Source: JAAZMA01 sp036720245 (GTDB lineage: Bacteria > Bacillota > Clostridia > Tissierellales > Tepidimicrobiaceae). Taken from it: a DNA stretch of 11,715 bases. Below are positions 1 to 6,265 of the stretch, one piece after another (the stretch's first letter is position 1; every line of letters starts with the position of its first letter). Position numbers and translations under genes: made by a program. A model generated the notes under the pieces. That model was not told the DNA's origin. It saw nothing but the letters and a program-made list of their open reading frames with translations, and made no database searches. Where the stretch lies: the NCBI GenBank assembly GCA_036720245.1, contig DAIMNI010000066.1, positions 1 through 11,715 of the forward strand, in the 5' to 3' direction.

Positions 1-455
1 CGGAGCAACCTAATGTTTTTATAATTAAATGCGACAACTTACTTGACAAACACCGGATTATGATTTTATATATAATTATGTATTTTATACCTATGTGGTT
101 TACAATTAAAATATTTATGCCACTAATTTATGGAGTAGAAAGTCAATTGGGAACTTTATGGAGTTTATTAATCGTAACTACAATTGGTCTAATATTTTTC
201 TCTATATATTATCCCCTATATTTTAAATCGGAGGATGGATTAATGACTTTTAATCAAGTTTTCCGCCTTATAATAATATTTTCTCCTTCGATTATTGCGA
301 GGTATGCTGGTAAACTACCTATGGATAAGGCTTTATATTTTATGGAGAAGATAGGGAATAAAAAAACAGGTATTCTTATTTTAGCATTGTCTTTTTTTAT
401 TTATTATATATCTTTGCAGATTTCTAAGAGGATTTATATGAGAAAGGAATTCTAA
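1..455 (+). CDS. ABC-2-type transporter permease, 3' part (gene runs off the left edge)
   Basis: The frame is open from the first complete codon at position 3 to the TAA at 453-455, giving 150 residues. There is an ATG at 60, but no ribosome binding site precedes it and the frame stays open upstream, so the gene very probably begins outside the window. The product is strongly hydrophobic, with about four membrane segments. The last residues, ISKRIYMRKEF, and the internal YYPLYFK segment resemble the C-terminal half of the ABC2_membrane_5-type permeases (about 200-220 aa in full), which pair with a separate ATPase to move substrates across the cytoplasmic membrane. The partner ATPase would be expected upstream, outside the window. 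The substrate is unknown. The family call rests on a weak C-terminal pattern and could be another small polytopic membrane protein. Confidence 0.6.
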   Translation, partial: EQPNVFIIKCDNLLDKHRIMILYIIMYFIPMWFTIKIFMPLIYGVESQLGTLWSLLIVTTIGLIFFSIYYPLYFKSEDGLMTFNQVFRLIIIFSPSIIARYAGKLPMDKALYFMEKIGNKKTGILILALSFFIYYISLQISKRIYMRKEF

Positions 456-500
456 TGTTTGGGAGGATAGTTAAGGCTATTTCCAAAGGGAGGTAGGGGA

Positions 501-890
501 ATGAAAGATAATGTTGATGTATTTATAATTTTAATAGGATGTTTATTCTTTTTAACAGGGGTCTATTATTGGTTAATACCAAAAATAAAGATAAAAAGTC
601 CCAAATTAACAAAAGGTATAATTATATCGGTAGATACGGCTGTCCCAGAGCAAATGAAAAAAAACAATTCAAAATGGGCACTAATTGAGATTACTATAAA
701 TGATAAAAGATATATTTCATTGGAAAAGTTGCAGGTATCTATGAATAATAAAATAGGGGACTTTATAGAAGTAATATATGATGAAAAAGATCCTGAAAAT
801 ATGGTTATTAAAAAAAGAAATTACATAGCAATTATGTTTGTTTTAATAGGAATGGTTTTGATAATATATAAAATTTTTTTAAAAAGATAA
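501..890 (+). CDS. small two-helix membrane protein, DUF3592-like
   Basis: The protein has 129 residues. It has an N-terminal membrane helix (about 7-27), a soluble segment of about 75 residues rich in beta strands, and a C-terminal helix (about 107-126) with a basic tail. The middle segment has the DUF3592 layout: a KGIIISVD strand, then an ALIEITINDKRY strand pair, then the GDFIEVIYDEKDPEN turn that matches the family's G-x-x-V-x-V-x-Y-D-P-x-x-P pattern. The ATG at 501 follows a strong GGGAGG site (489-494). It lies 45 bases after the ABC-2 permease gene on the same strand, probably in one transcript. The family has no established function, and none is claimed here. Another two-helix membrane protein cannot be ruled out. 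Confidence 0.65.
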   Translation: MKDNVDVFIILIGCLFFLTGVYYWLIPKIKIKSPKLTKGIIISVDTAVPEQMKKNNSKWALIEITINDKRYISLEKLQVSMNNKIGDFIEVIYDEKDPENMVIKKRNYIAIMFVLIGMVLIIYKIFLKR

Positions 891-954
891 GATAGATATG
901 ACAAAGAACTACCACTGTTCTATCCAAAGTAATTTTCCAATGGAAGTAATTGAT

Positions 955-983
955 GGTGCAAAAGGGGCTATCCCTATTGCACC
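955..983. other. imperfect 12-bp hairpin between two convergent genes
   Basis: GGTGCAA (955-961) pairs with TTGCACC (977-983). After one A-A mismatch, AGGG (963-966) pairs with CCCT (972-975) around the loop GCTAT. It lies between the convergent DUF3592-like (+) and aminotransferase (-) genes. Neither strand has a clear run of T directly after it, so it is not a standard intrinsic terminator, although it may still block or stabilise both transcripts. It also lies inside a 34-codon open frame (898-1002) that has no ribosome binding site. Confidence 0.5.
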
Positions 984-1006
984 TATTGTATCCGCTGTTT
1001 GAATTT

Positions 1007-2284
1007 TTAATTGTAGTATTCTAAATTATCCCCAATTTGCTTTAGCAATTTCAAAAACACATCTATTTCCTCATAATCATTATACATTCCAAAGGATATT
1101 CTCACCATGCCAGGTCTTGGTAGTCCTTTATTTCTTTTTAATTCTTCTATATCCTCTAAGGAAGTTCCTAGTAATTTGTGTACATAGGGCTGGGCACAAA
1201 AACAGCCATTTCTAAGACCTATGCCTCCGTTTATGGAAAGTATCATAGCCACTTGATTATGATCTAATCCATTTACATTAAAGGATATAATAGAAACTTT
1301 ATCTTCTACATTAGGTTCACCATATATATTAATATTTGGAATCTCATTTATTTTATCTAAGGCATATTTAGTTAAAGTTCTCTCATATTCCATAATATTT
1401 TCCATGCCAATTTCCTCAAGGGTTTCTAGAGATTTAGCCAAAGTTATGGCTCCAAATAAGTTGGGGGTTCCCGCTTCTTCTTTATAGGGCAGATCTCCCC
1501 AGATTACCTCTTTTTTGGTAACTAATTTTATGGTTCCACCACCTACTTCATCAGGCATTTTATCCATGAAAGCACTCCTAGGGCCAATTAATACACCAGT
1601 ACCAAAGGGAGCATAGATTTTATGGCCTGAAAAGGCTAAAAAGTCTATAGGTTCTGGATAAGCCATATTTATACTATGATGTGGCACTAATTGTGCCCCA
1701 TCTACTAGTATTTTAGCACCATATTTATGGGATAGTTTTGCTATATTATGTATTGGATTAATATAACCTGTTACATTAGATGCACCACTTATTGCTACTA
1801 ATTTTACTTTTCCCATATATTTTTTAAGTAGGTATTCTAAATGATTTAGATCTAATCTCCCCTTTTCATCTATTCTTACATAATCTATAGGATATTTATA
1901 TCTCCAGGGAAGAATATTGGAATGATGTTCCATTTCAGTAACTAGGACTATTCCATCTTGTATTATATCTTCTAAGGCATAGGAAAGTTTATTAATTGCC
2001 TCAGTGGTGTTTTTTACAAATATAGCTATATTATTATCCCTAGTATCAGCAGCTACAAATTTTAATACAATTTCCCTTGCCCTTTCATAATAATCTGATG
2101 ATACAATAGATTTATAGCCAACTCCCCTATGAATAGAGGAATAATAGGGGGAGAAACTATTTATTTCCTCTATCACAGAAACAAGGGGGGGAGTAGTGGC
2201 GGCATTGTCGAAGTTTATATAGGGAATCATTAGACCATTGTCTAGGGGTACTAAAATATGATTTTGGACTAAATTTTTATACAT
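1007..2284 (-). CDS. class V aminotransferase of the cysteine desulfurase (SufS/CsdA-like) group
   Basis: This is a PLP-dependent fold-type I enzyme of 425 residues. Visible motifs are NFDNAATTPP near the N-terminus (about 24-33), EMEHHSN with the cofactor-stacking histidine (about 118-124), VDGAQ with the PLP-binding aspartate (D195), SGHKIYAPFGTG with the Schiff-base lysine (K222), and VRISFG with the substrate-carboxylate arginine (R395). The SufS-type active-site cysteine region reads LRNGCFCAQPY (C361 and C363), so sulfur transfer is plausible, although the doubled cysteine differs from the usual RTGHHCAQP. The ATG at 2284 is preferred over in-frame starts at 2293 (GTG) and 2290, because AGGGTGA lies 5 bases before it. 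No SufU, IscU or other scaffold gene is nearby, so this looks like a stand-alone desulfurase, selenocysteine lyase or related enzyme rather than a Suf operon member. The exact substrate is unknown. Confidence 0.85.
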   Translation of the reverse strand: MYKNLVQNHILVPLDNGLMIPYINFDNAATTPPLVSVIEEINSFSPYYSSIHRGVGYKSIVSSDYYERAREIVLKFVAADTRDNNIAIFVKNTTEAINKLSYALEDIIQDGIVLVTEMEHHSNILPWRYKYPIDYVRIDEKGRLDLNHLEYLLKKYMGKVKLVAISGASNVTGYINPIHNIAKLSHKYGAKILVDGAQLVPHHSINMAYPEPIDFLAFSGHKIYAPFGTGVLIGPRSAFMDKMPDEVGGGTIKLVTKKEVIWGDLPYKEEAGTPNLFGAITLAKSLETLEEIGMENIMEYERTLTKYALDKINEIPNINIYGEPNVEDKVSIISFNVNGLDHNQVAMILSINGGIGLRNGCFCAQPYVHKLLGTSLEDIEELKRNKGLPRPGMVRISFGMYNDYEEIDVFLKLLKQIGDNLEYYN

Positions 2285-2308
2285 TAACATCACCCTAAAT
2301 TAAAGTTC

Positions 2309-2337
2309 ATAATATTATTATATTTTTAATTTGTAAA
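2309..2337 (-). promoter_or_regulatory. promoter of the aminotransferase gene
   Basis: Read on the minus strand, TTTACA (2337-2332) and TATTAT (2314-2309) are separated by exactly 17 bases, with the coding start about 25 bases further on. This is a good sigma-A-type match. Confidence 0.6.
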
Positions 2338-2352
2338 AAGGTGATAGAATAA

Positions 2353-2382
2353 TTAGCATATCTAAGCATTATAGATTATAAT
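2353..2382 (+). promoter_or_regulatory. promoter of the EamA-megL operon
   Basis: There is a perfect TATAAT at 2377-2382, with a weaker TTAGCA at 2353-2358 18 bases upstream. It diverges from the aminotransferase promoter, with only about 15 bases between the two -35 elements, so a single regulator could control both directions. No riboswitch or T-box is visible in the short leader. Confidence 0.5.
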
Positions 2383-2413
2383 ATAAATAGATGGATGAAT
2401 GGGGTGTAAGAAA

Positions 2414-3301
2414 ATGGAAGATAAAAAATCACTATATGCAGACCTTTCATTATTAGTAGTTGCCATTATTTGGGGCAGTGGTTTTGTTGTAACAAAAAAT
2501 GCACTAGATCATATACTACCCTATTATTTGTTATCATTTCGTTTTATAATATCCTTTTTATTGATGGCTTTAGTGTTTTTTAAAAGACTAAAAAATATTA
2601 ATTTTGGGGATTTTAAGGCTGGTTTTATTATAGGTATTTTTTTGTTTTTAGGTTTTGCAACCCAAACTGTAGGTTTAAACTATACAACAGCAGGAAAGCA
2701 GGCTTTTATTACTGCTACTAATGTAGTAATGGTGCCTTTTATTTATTGGGGCATATCTAAAAAGAAACCAGACATATACGAGGTCATAGCAGCTATACTA
2801 TGTTTTATAGGGATAGGAATACTTAGTTTTGAATCTGGGCTAAAAATGGGCTATGGAGAATTTTTAACTTTTCTTTGTGCCATTTTCTTTGCCATTCATA
2901 TATCAGCAATAGGTTATTTTGCAAAAAAGCATGATCCTATAATATTATCTATAGTTCAAATGTTAATTGCAGGTATACTTTCTATTATATTTACAATAAT
3001 ATTTGAACCTAAAGTGGAAAGTATTCCAAGAGAAGCTATAATCCCAATACTATATTTATCCTTATTTAGTACCTTGATAGCCTTTTTAATTCAAAATATA
3101 GCTCAAAAATATACGACTTCAACTCATGCTGCCATAATATTAAGTCTAGAGTCAGTATTTGGTGGGATACTTTCTTTAATATTTTTAAAAGAACCTTTTA
3201 CCATTAGGTTTCTAATTGGCTGTATTGCTATATTTATATCTATTATTACCACAGAAACCAAATGGAATTTTATAAAAAAGGAAAGTTTTAATAAAAACTA
3301 A
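2414..3301 (+). CDS. EamA-family (DMT superfamily) transporter
   Basis: The protein has 295 residues and about ten membrane helices arranged as two EamA repeats (about 8-140 and 148-283), the usual length for the family. Typical signatures are WGSGFVVTK in helix 1 (20-28), QTVGLNYTTAGKQAFI at the end of the first repeat (84-99) and LESVFGGILSLIFLKEP in the second (245-261). Such proteins move amino acids or other metabolites across the cytoplasmic membrane, often outward. The ATG at 2414 is chosen because GGGGTG (2401-2406) lies 7 bases before it; an in-frame ATG at 2399 has no such site. megL starts 14 bases downstream, so the two are almost certainly co-transcribed. This suggests a substrate linked to methionine or cysteine breakdown, but the substrate cannot be read from the sequence. 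Confidence 0.9.
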   Translation: MEDKKSLYADLSLLVVAIIWGSGFVVTKNALDHILPYYLLSFRFIISFLLMALVFFKRLKNINFGDFKAGFIIGIFLFLGFATQTVGLNYTTAGKQAFITATNVVMVPFIYWGISKKKPDIYEVIAAILCFIGIGILSFESGLKMGYGEFLTFLCAIFFAIHISAIGYFAKKHDPIILSIVQMLIAGILSIIFTIIFEPKVESIPREAIIPILYLSLFSTLIAFLIQNIAQKYTTSTHAAIILSLESVFGGILSLIFLKEPFTIRFLIGCIAIFISIITTETKWNFIKKESFNKN

Positions 3302-3315
3302 TTGGAGGGATAAAG

Positions 3316-4500
3316 ATGAAAAATAAAGGATTTGGAACTAAGGCAATTCATGGAGGTTATAAAAAAAATGATGTAGGGGCTCTAGCTACGCCTATTTATC
3401 AAACCTCTACTTTTATTTTTGATTCTGCAGAACAAGGAGGCAAACGTTTTGCTGGTGAAGAAGGTGGCTATATCTATTCTCGTTTAGGCAATCCAACTAA
3501 TGCTCAAGTAGAAGAAAAATTAGCATTGCTAGAAAATGCAGAAGCCTGCGTATCTACAGCTTCTGGAATGGGAGCCATTGCCTCCTGTATATGGTCTATA
3601 GTAGAGGCAGGGGATCATATTGTAGCAGCTAAAACTTTATATGGCTGTACTTTTTCATATTTAAAGCATGGATTAGAAAAATTTGATGTAGAAGTAACAT
3701 TTGTAGATATTACTAATCCTGAAGATATTAGAAATGCAATGAAAGAAAATACTAAAGTAGTTTATTTGGAAACCCCAGCTAATCCTACATTAGATATTTG
3801 TGATATAGAGGAAATTTCTAAAATTGCCCATGAAAAAGAAGATTGTATGGTAGTAGTAGATAATACTTTTTCCACACCCTATTTACAAAGACCTATAGAT
3901 TTAGGAGCAGATGTAGTGGTACACTCTGCAACCAAATATTTAAATGGTCATGGGGATGTAATAGCTGGCTTTGTTTGTGGTAGTGAAGAATTTATAGAAA
4001 AGGTAAGATTATTTGGTATAAAGGATATGACAGGCGCATGTTTAAGCCCCTTTGATGCATTTTTAATTAATAGAGGAATGAAAACTTTAGAAATTAGGAT
4101 GGACAGGCATTGCGAAAATGCTTTAAAGGTAGCTGAATTTTTGGAAAGCCATCCTATGGTAGAGAAAGTATATTATCCAGGGCTTAAAAGCTTCCCACAA
4201 TATGAATTGGCTAAAAAACAAATGAAATTACCTGGAGCTATGATTTCCTTTGAAATTAAAGGTGGAGTGGAAGATGGCAAAAAAATAATGGATACAGTTA
4301 AATTATGTACATTAGCAGTAAGTCTAGGAGATGCGGAAACCTTAATTCAACATCCTGCATCTATGACTCATTCACCCTATGAGCCAGAAGAAAGATTAGA
4401 ATCTGGCATTACTGATGGATTAATTAGATTATCTATAGGCTTAGAAACAGTAGAGGATATAATAGAAGATTTAGATATGGCATTAAATAGTATAATGTAG
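3316..4500 (+). CDS. megL: methionine gamma-lyase
   Basis: This PLP enzyme of the Cys/Met metabolism family has 394 residues, the usual length. It splits L-methionine into methanethiol, 2-oxobutyrate and ammonia in the cytoplasm, and usually also acts on homocysteine or cysteine. Visible features are YSRLGNPT (Y54 and R56, which reach into the neighbouring subunit), TLYGCTFSYLKHG with the stacking tyrosine Y109 and cysteine C111, VDNTFSTPYLQRP with D182, SATKYLNGHGD with the Schiff-base lysine K207, and SIGLE preceded by the carboxylate-binding R371. The cysteine after TLYG matches C116 of the Pseudomonas putida enzyme and separates gamma-lyases from most cystathionine synthases. The DMTGACLSP and SLGDAETLIQHPASMTHS stretches also follow the methionine gamma-lyase pattern closely. 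The start follows GGAGGG (3303-3308). It shares an operon with the EamA transporter. Confidence 0.93.
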   Translation: MKNKGFGTKAIHGGYKKNDVGALATPIYQTSTFIFDSAEQGGKRFAGEEGGYIYSRLGNPTNAQVEEKLALLENAEACVSTASGMGAIASCIWSIVEAGDHIVAAKTLYGCTFSYLKHGLEKFDVEVTFVDITNPEDIRNAMKENTKVVYLETPANPTLDICDIEEISKIAHEKEDCMVVVDNTFSTPYLQRPIDLGADVVVHSATKYLNGHGDVIAGFVCGSEEFIEKVRLFGIKDMTGACLSPFDAFLINRGMKTLEIRMDRHCENALKVAEFLESHPMVEKVYYPGLKSFPQYELAKKQMKLPGAMISFEIKGGVEDGKKIMDTVKLCTLAVSLGDAETLIQHPASMTHSPYEPEERLESGITDGLIRLSIGLETVEDIIEDLDMALNSIM

Positions 4501-4527
4501 GCATGCTTTCGCAAGTTTTAAATTTTT

Positions 4528-4545
4528 AATTGTGAATTGTGAATT
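4528..4545. repeat. tandem TTGTGAA heptamer
   Basis: Two back-to-back copies of TTGTGAA (4530-4536 and 4537-4543) lie in an AATTGTGAATT context. They mark the left border of the GC-richer repeat cluster downstream of megL. From memory, similar AATTGTGAATT runs border interspersed repeats in other clostridial genomes. Confidence 0.5.
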
Positions 4546-4552
4546 AAGGTCA

Positions 4553-4630
4553 GGGGACACACCTCTTGCAAGGCGGTCGAGCTTTCTGAGGAATGTCCCC
4601 ACCGTATGTCTATCTTTCTGAGGGATGTCC
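4553..4630. repeat. REP-like hairpin with a duplicated right arm
   Basis: GGGGACA (4553-4559) pairs with TGTCCCC (4594-4600). One internal loop further in, CCTC (4562-4565) pairs with GAGG (4588-4591). The right arm is then repeated: CTTTCTGAGGAATGTCC (4582-4598) recurs as CTTTCTGAGGGATGTCC (4614-4630), 16 of 17 bases identical. The stretch is clearly richer in G and C than its neighbours and contains no gene. It resembles the small palindromic units that REP-associated Y1 transposases mobilise, but no such transposase is in the window. Confidence 0.6.
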
Positions 4631-4636
4631 GAGACT

Positions 4637-4777
4637 GCTGATAAAGTTTAAAATGTCATCCTGAACGTAGGCTCTGCACACCCATTGAATAGGCATAGGT
4701 AGTGAAGGATCTTTATTTCCTGCCATTTAGAGATCCTTCGCTTACGCTCAGGATGACAAAAAAAGTATTTTATCAGC
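4637..4777. repeat. nested palindromic repeat (MITE-like), GTCATCCTGA type
   Basis: Three nested arm pairs can be read. GCTGATAAA (4637-4645) pairs with TTTATCAGC (4769-4777). GTCATCCTGA (4655-4664) pairs with TCAGGATGAC (4747-4756). GTGAAGGATCT (4702-4712) pairs with AGATCCTTCGC (4731-4741). The left arm carries 31 bases (4670-4700) that have no partner in the right arm. From memory, palindromes of this GTCATCCTGAGCG...GAAGGATCT type are interspersed in many clostridial genomes. It is non-coding and lies between megL and the convergent TIM-barrel gene. Confidence 0.7.
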
Positions 4778-4809
4778 GTCCTTGAATATCCTCATCATAC
4801 TTTATTGCT

Positions 4810-4852
4810 AAAAAACATAGCCAAGCGATTCTTCCCCTTATTTGGATGTTTT
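4810..4852 (-). terminator. probable terminator of the TIM-barrel gene
   Basis: On the minus strand, just past the stop codon, AACAT and CCAA pair with TTGG and ATGTT around a 17-base loop, with a two-base bulge on one side. A run of six T follows (the plus-strand AAAAAA at 4810-4815). The stem is modest, so the call is moderate. Confidence 0.45.
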
Positions 4853-4857
4853 AATAA

Positions 4858-5541
4858 TTATTTACTTACCTGATTTTCTCTATACTGTGTCATAATCCCG
4901 GCAAATATTTCTGCTGAAGTTGGTGGTGTATAGGTAATGGAGTTAGCTCCTGCCTCTATGGTTTCTAAAATAGATGCTTCTGTAGGGCCCCCTGTTGCGA
5001 TTATAGGAAGTTCTCTTCCATATTCTAGACGAATCTTTCTTACAATATTTGCAGTTTTAGAACCACCTGAAATGTTTAAAATTTTGGCTCCTGCATCTAA
5101 TTTTCCTTTATAATCATCACATTCAGATACTACTGTAGCGATAACAGGTATATCTATTCTATTAGCCATTTTACTAATAACTGAATTAGCTGTAGGTGCA
5201 TTAACTACTACTCCATAGGCACCCATTAATTCTGCTTGTAGAGCAATATCTACTGAACGTTTTCCAGTAGTAAGGCCTCCTCCTACTCCAACAAAAACTG
5301 GCACTGAAGCAACTTCTAATATAGCTTGAGTAATGGCTAATTGGGGTGTAAAGGGATAAACTGCAATTATGGAATTTGCATTGGTATTTTTAATAATAGC
5401 TACATCAGTGGAAAACAGTAAAGATTTAATTCTAGTGCCTAAAATTTTTATTCCAGATGCTTTATAAATTACTGGAGGAACCTCTATTATTCTGGATCTC
5501 AATTGGGTTTTAACTTCCGGTATATACTTTTCATTCTCCAT
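4858..5541 (-). CDS. TIM-barrel protein of unknown function
   Basis: The protein has 227 residues, with no signal peptide and no membrane segment. Beta strands ending in glycine-rich turns repeat along it: PVFVGVGGGLTTGKRS (81-96), AYGVVVNAPT (108-117), PVIATVVSE (132-140), ILNISGGSKTA (154-164), PIIATGGPTEASI (179-191) and EAGANSITYTPP (196-207). This is the pattern of a (beta/alpha)8 barrel, and the two late glycine turns look like a phosphate-binding site as in IMPDH, thiazole synthase or nitronate monooxygenase relatives. I believe close relatives are common in clostridia under a vague 'hydrolase' label, but I cannot assign a reaction. The ATG at 5541 is chosen because AAGGAGG lies just before it; the longer frame from 5580 would place that site inside the coding region. 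Confidence 0.75.
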   Translation of the reverse strand: MENEKYIPEVKTQLRSRIIEVPPVIYKASGIKILGTRIKSLLFSTDVAIIKNTNANSIIAVYPFTPQLAITQAILEVASVPVFVGVGGGLTTGKRSVDIALQAELMGAYGVVVNAPTANSVISKMANRIDIPVIATVVSECDDYKGKLDAGAKILNISGGSKTANIVRKIRLEYGRELPIIATGGPTEASILETIEAGANSITYTPPTSAEIFAGIMTQYRENQVSK

Positions 5542-5653
5542 TTTTAATCCTCCTTTTAAAATAAAATTAACTTTTATCAATTATATATACCCTATGTATT
5601 GTATTTATAACATGTATTAAATTCTTATTTTGGTGAAAATCCCCAGCGAATCC

Positions 5654-5682
5654 TTCACTAAGTAGTGTATCTATAGTATAAT
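5654..5682 (+). promoter_or_regulatory. promoter of the DUF1538 remnant / P-II transcript
   Basis: TTCACT (5654-5659) and a perfect TATAAT (5677-5682) are spaced by 17 bases. A small palindrome, CACTA-AG-TAGTG (5656-5667), overlaps the -35 element and the start of the spacer and could be an operator. The promoter seems intact although the gene after it is truncated. Confidence 0.55.
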
Positions 5683-5718
5683 GAAATTATTACTAAACAC
5701 TATGAGGGGATTTAGCAT

Positions 5719-5832
5719 ATGAGGGAATTAAGCAATCTAGGAGCCCTTTGGGAAACTTTAAGGAGTATTCTTCCTTTAACAGCAGTATTGGTATTTTTTC
5801 AAATAGTAGTACTTAGAAGGCCTATTAACTAA
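5719..5832 (+). pseudogene. N-terminal remnant of a DUF1538 membrane protein
   Basis: An open frame of 37 codons begins at ATG 5719, after GAGGGG (5704-5709), and ends at TAA 5830. Its product has a short polar start (LGALWETLRSILPL), a single membrane helix (about 17-31) and a basic VLRRPIN end. This matches the beginning of DUF1538 membrane proteins as I remember them, where an amphipathic ETL-x-S-x-LP helix leads into the first membrane span and a (L/V)-R-x-P-I turn. A full protein has over 200 residues, so nearly all of the gene is missing. The P-II gene begins 20 bases after the stop. From memory, DUF1538 genes are often followed by P-II genes, which supports an internal deletion of a DUF1538-P-II operon. 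It could instead be a genuine small single-span membrane protein that partners P-II. Confidence 0.55.
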
Positions 5833-5852
5833 GATATAGTGAGGTGAAATAT

Positions 5853-6179
5853 ATGGATGAAGTGAAATGTATAATTGCCATTGTAGAAAGAGGCAAGGCG
5901 GATAAGGTAGTAAATAAGGCCAAAAAGGCAGGAGCAAAAGGAGCTACAATTCTCTATGGTAGAGGGACAGGACAAACTGAGGCATTAAAGTTTTTTAACA
6001 TATATATTGAAGCATCTAAGGAAATTATCATTATACTTAGTGAAGATAACGATTACGAACCCATATATAATGCTATTGTGGAAGCAGGTAGATTAAAAGA
6101 ACCTGGCACAGGCATAGTATTTACATTATCTGCAACAAATCTATTAGGGCTACATCATAGAGATAAAATAGAAAAATGA
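5853..6179 (+). CDS. P-II family protein with a short, non-canonical T-loop
   Basis: The protein has 108 residues, close to the normal length for P-II signal proteins, which form trimers that bind ATP/ADP and 2-oxoglutarate and control membrane transporters or enzymes. Visible parts are the first strand KCIIAIVERGKADKVVNKAKKAGAKGATI (5-33), a T-loop region with YGRGTGQTE (35-43), the strand EIIIILSED (57-65) and a B-loop-like EPGTGIVFTL (83-92). The T-loop is clearly shorter than in GlnB/GlnK and lacks the modified tyrosine, so uridylylation of the usual kind is not expected. The ATG at 5853 follows GAGGTGA (5841-5847); an in-frame GTG at 5844 overlaps that site and is rejected. It follows a DUF1538 remnant, so its original membrane partner may be lost. 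No amtB or glutamine synthetase gene is nearby. Confidence 0.8.
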   Translation: MDEVKCIIAIVERGKADKVVNKAKKAGAKGATILYGRGTGQTEALKFFNIYIEASKEIIIILSEDNDYEPIYNAIVEAGRLKEPGTGIVFTLSATNLLGLHHRDKIEK

Positions 6180-6195
6180 GGAGAGATTAAATAGA

Positions 6196-6224
6196 TTGCC
6201 ATTCTGATGCAAAAAAACTAAATT
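6196..6224 (+). promoter_or_regulatory. possible promoter of the MATE transporter gene
   Basis: TTGCCA (6196-6201), 17 bases and TAAATT (6219-6224) give a fair sigma-A-type match. A TAAAAT at 6230-6235 is an alternative -10 element. The call is tentative. Confidence 0.35.
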
Positions 6225-6265
6225 TGTGTTAAAATAGTCTTTGTACCAATACAGGAGGTTTTTAA

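Noticed and set aside
60..455. Complete gene starting at ATG 60
   Set aside because: No ribosome binding site precedes it, the frame stays open to the window edge, and the product would be shorter than the family.
455..496. 13-codon micro-frame with an AAAGGA site, overlapping the permease stop codon
   Set aside because: Spacing to the start is good, but 13 codons are too few to support a gene; it may only couple translation to the next gene.
2285..2293. GTG start at 2293 for the aminotransferase
   Set aside because: The AGGGTGA ribosome binding site overlaps it; the ATG at 2284 has the right spacing.
2294..2413. SAM riboswitch or T-box before the EamA-megL operon
   Set aside because: Only about 15-25 bases lie between the predicted transcription start and the ribosome binding site; there is no room for one.
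5542..5580. Longer TIM-barrel protein starting at 5580
   Set aside because: The extra codons include the AAGGAGG ribosome binding site of the ATG at 5541 and add no recognisable protein sequence.
5542..5653. Promoter for the minus-strand TIM-barrel gene
   Set aside because: A TATAAT exists on the minus strand (5585-5580), but no -35 element sits at a suitable distance; not convincing enough to list.
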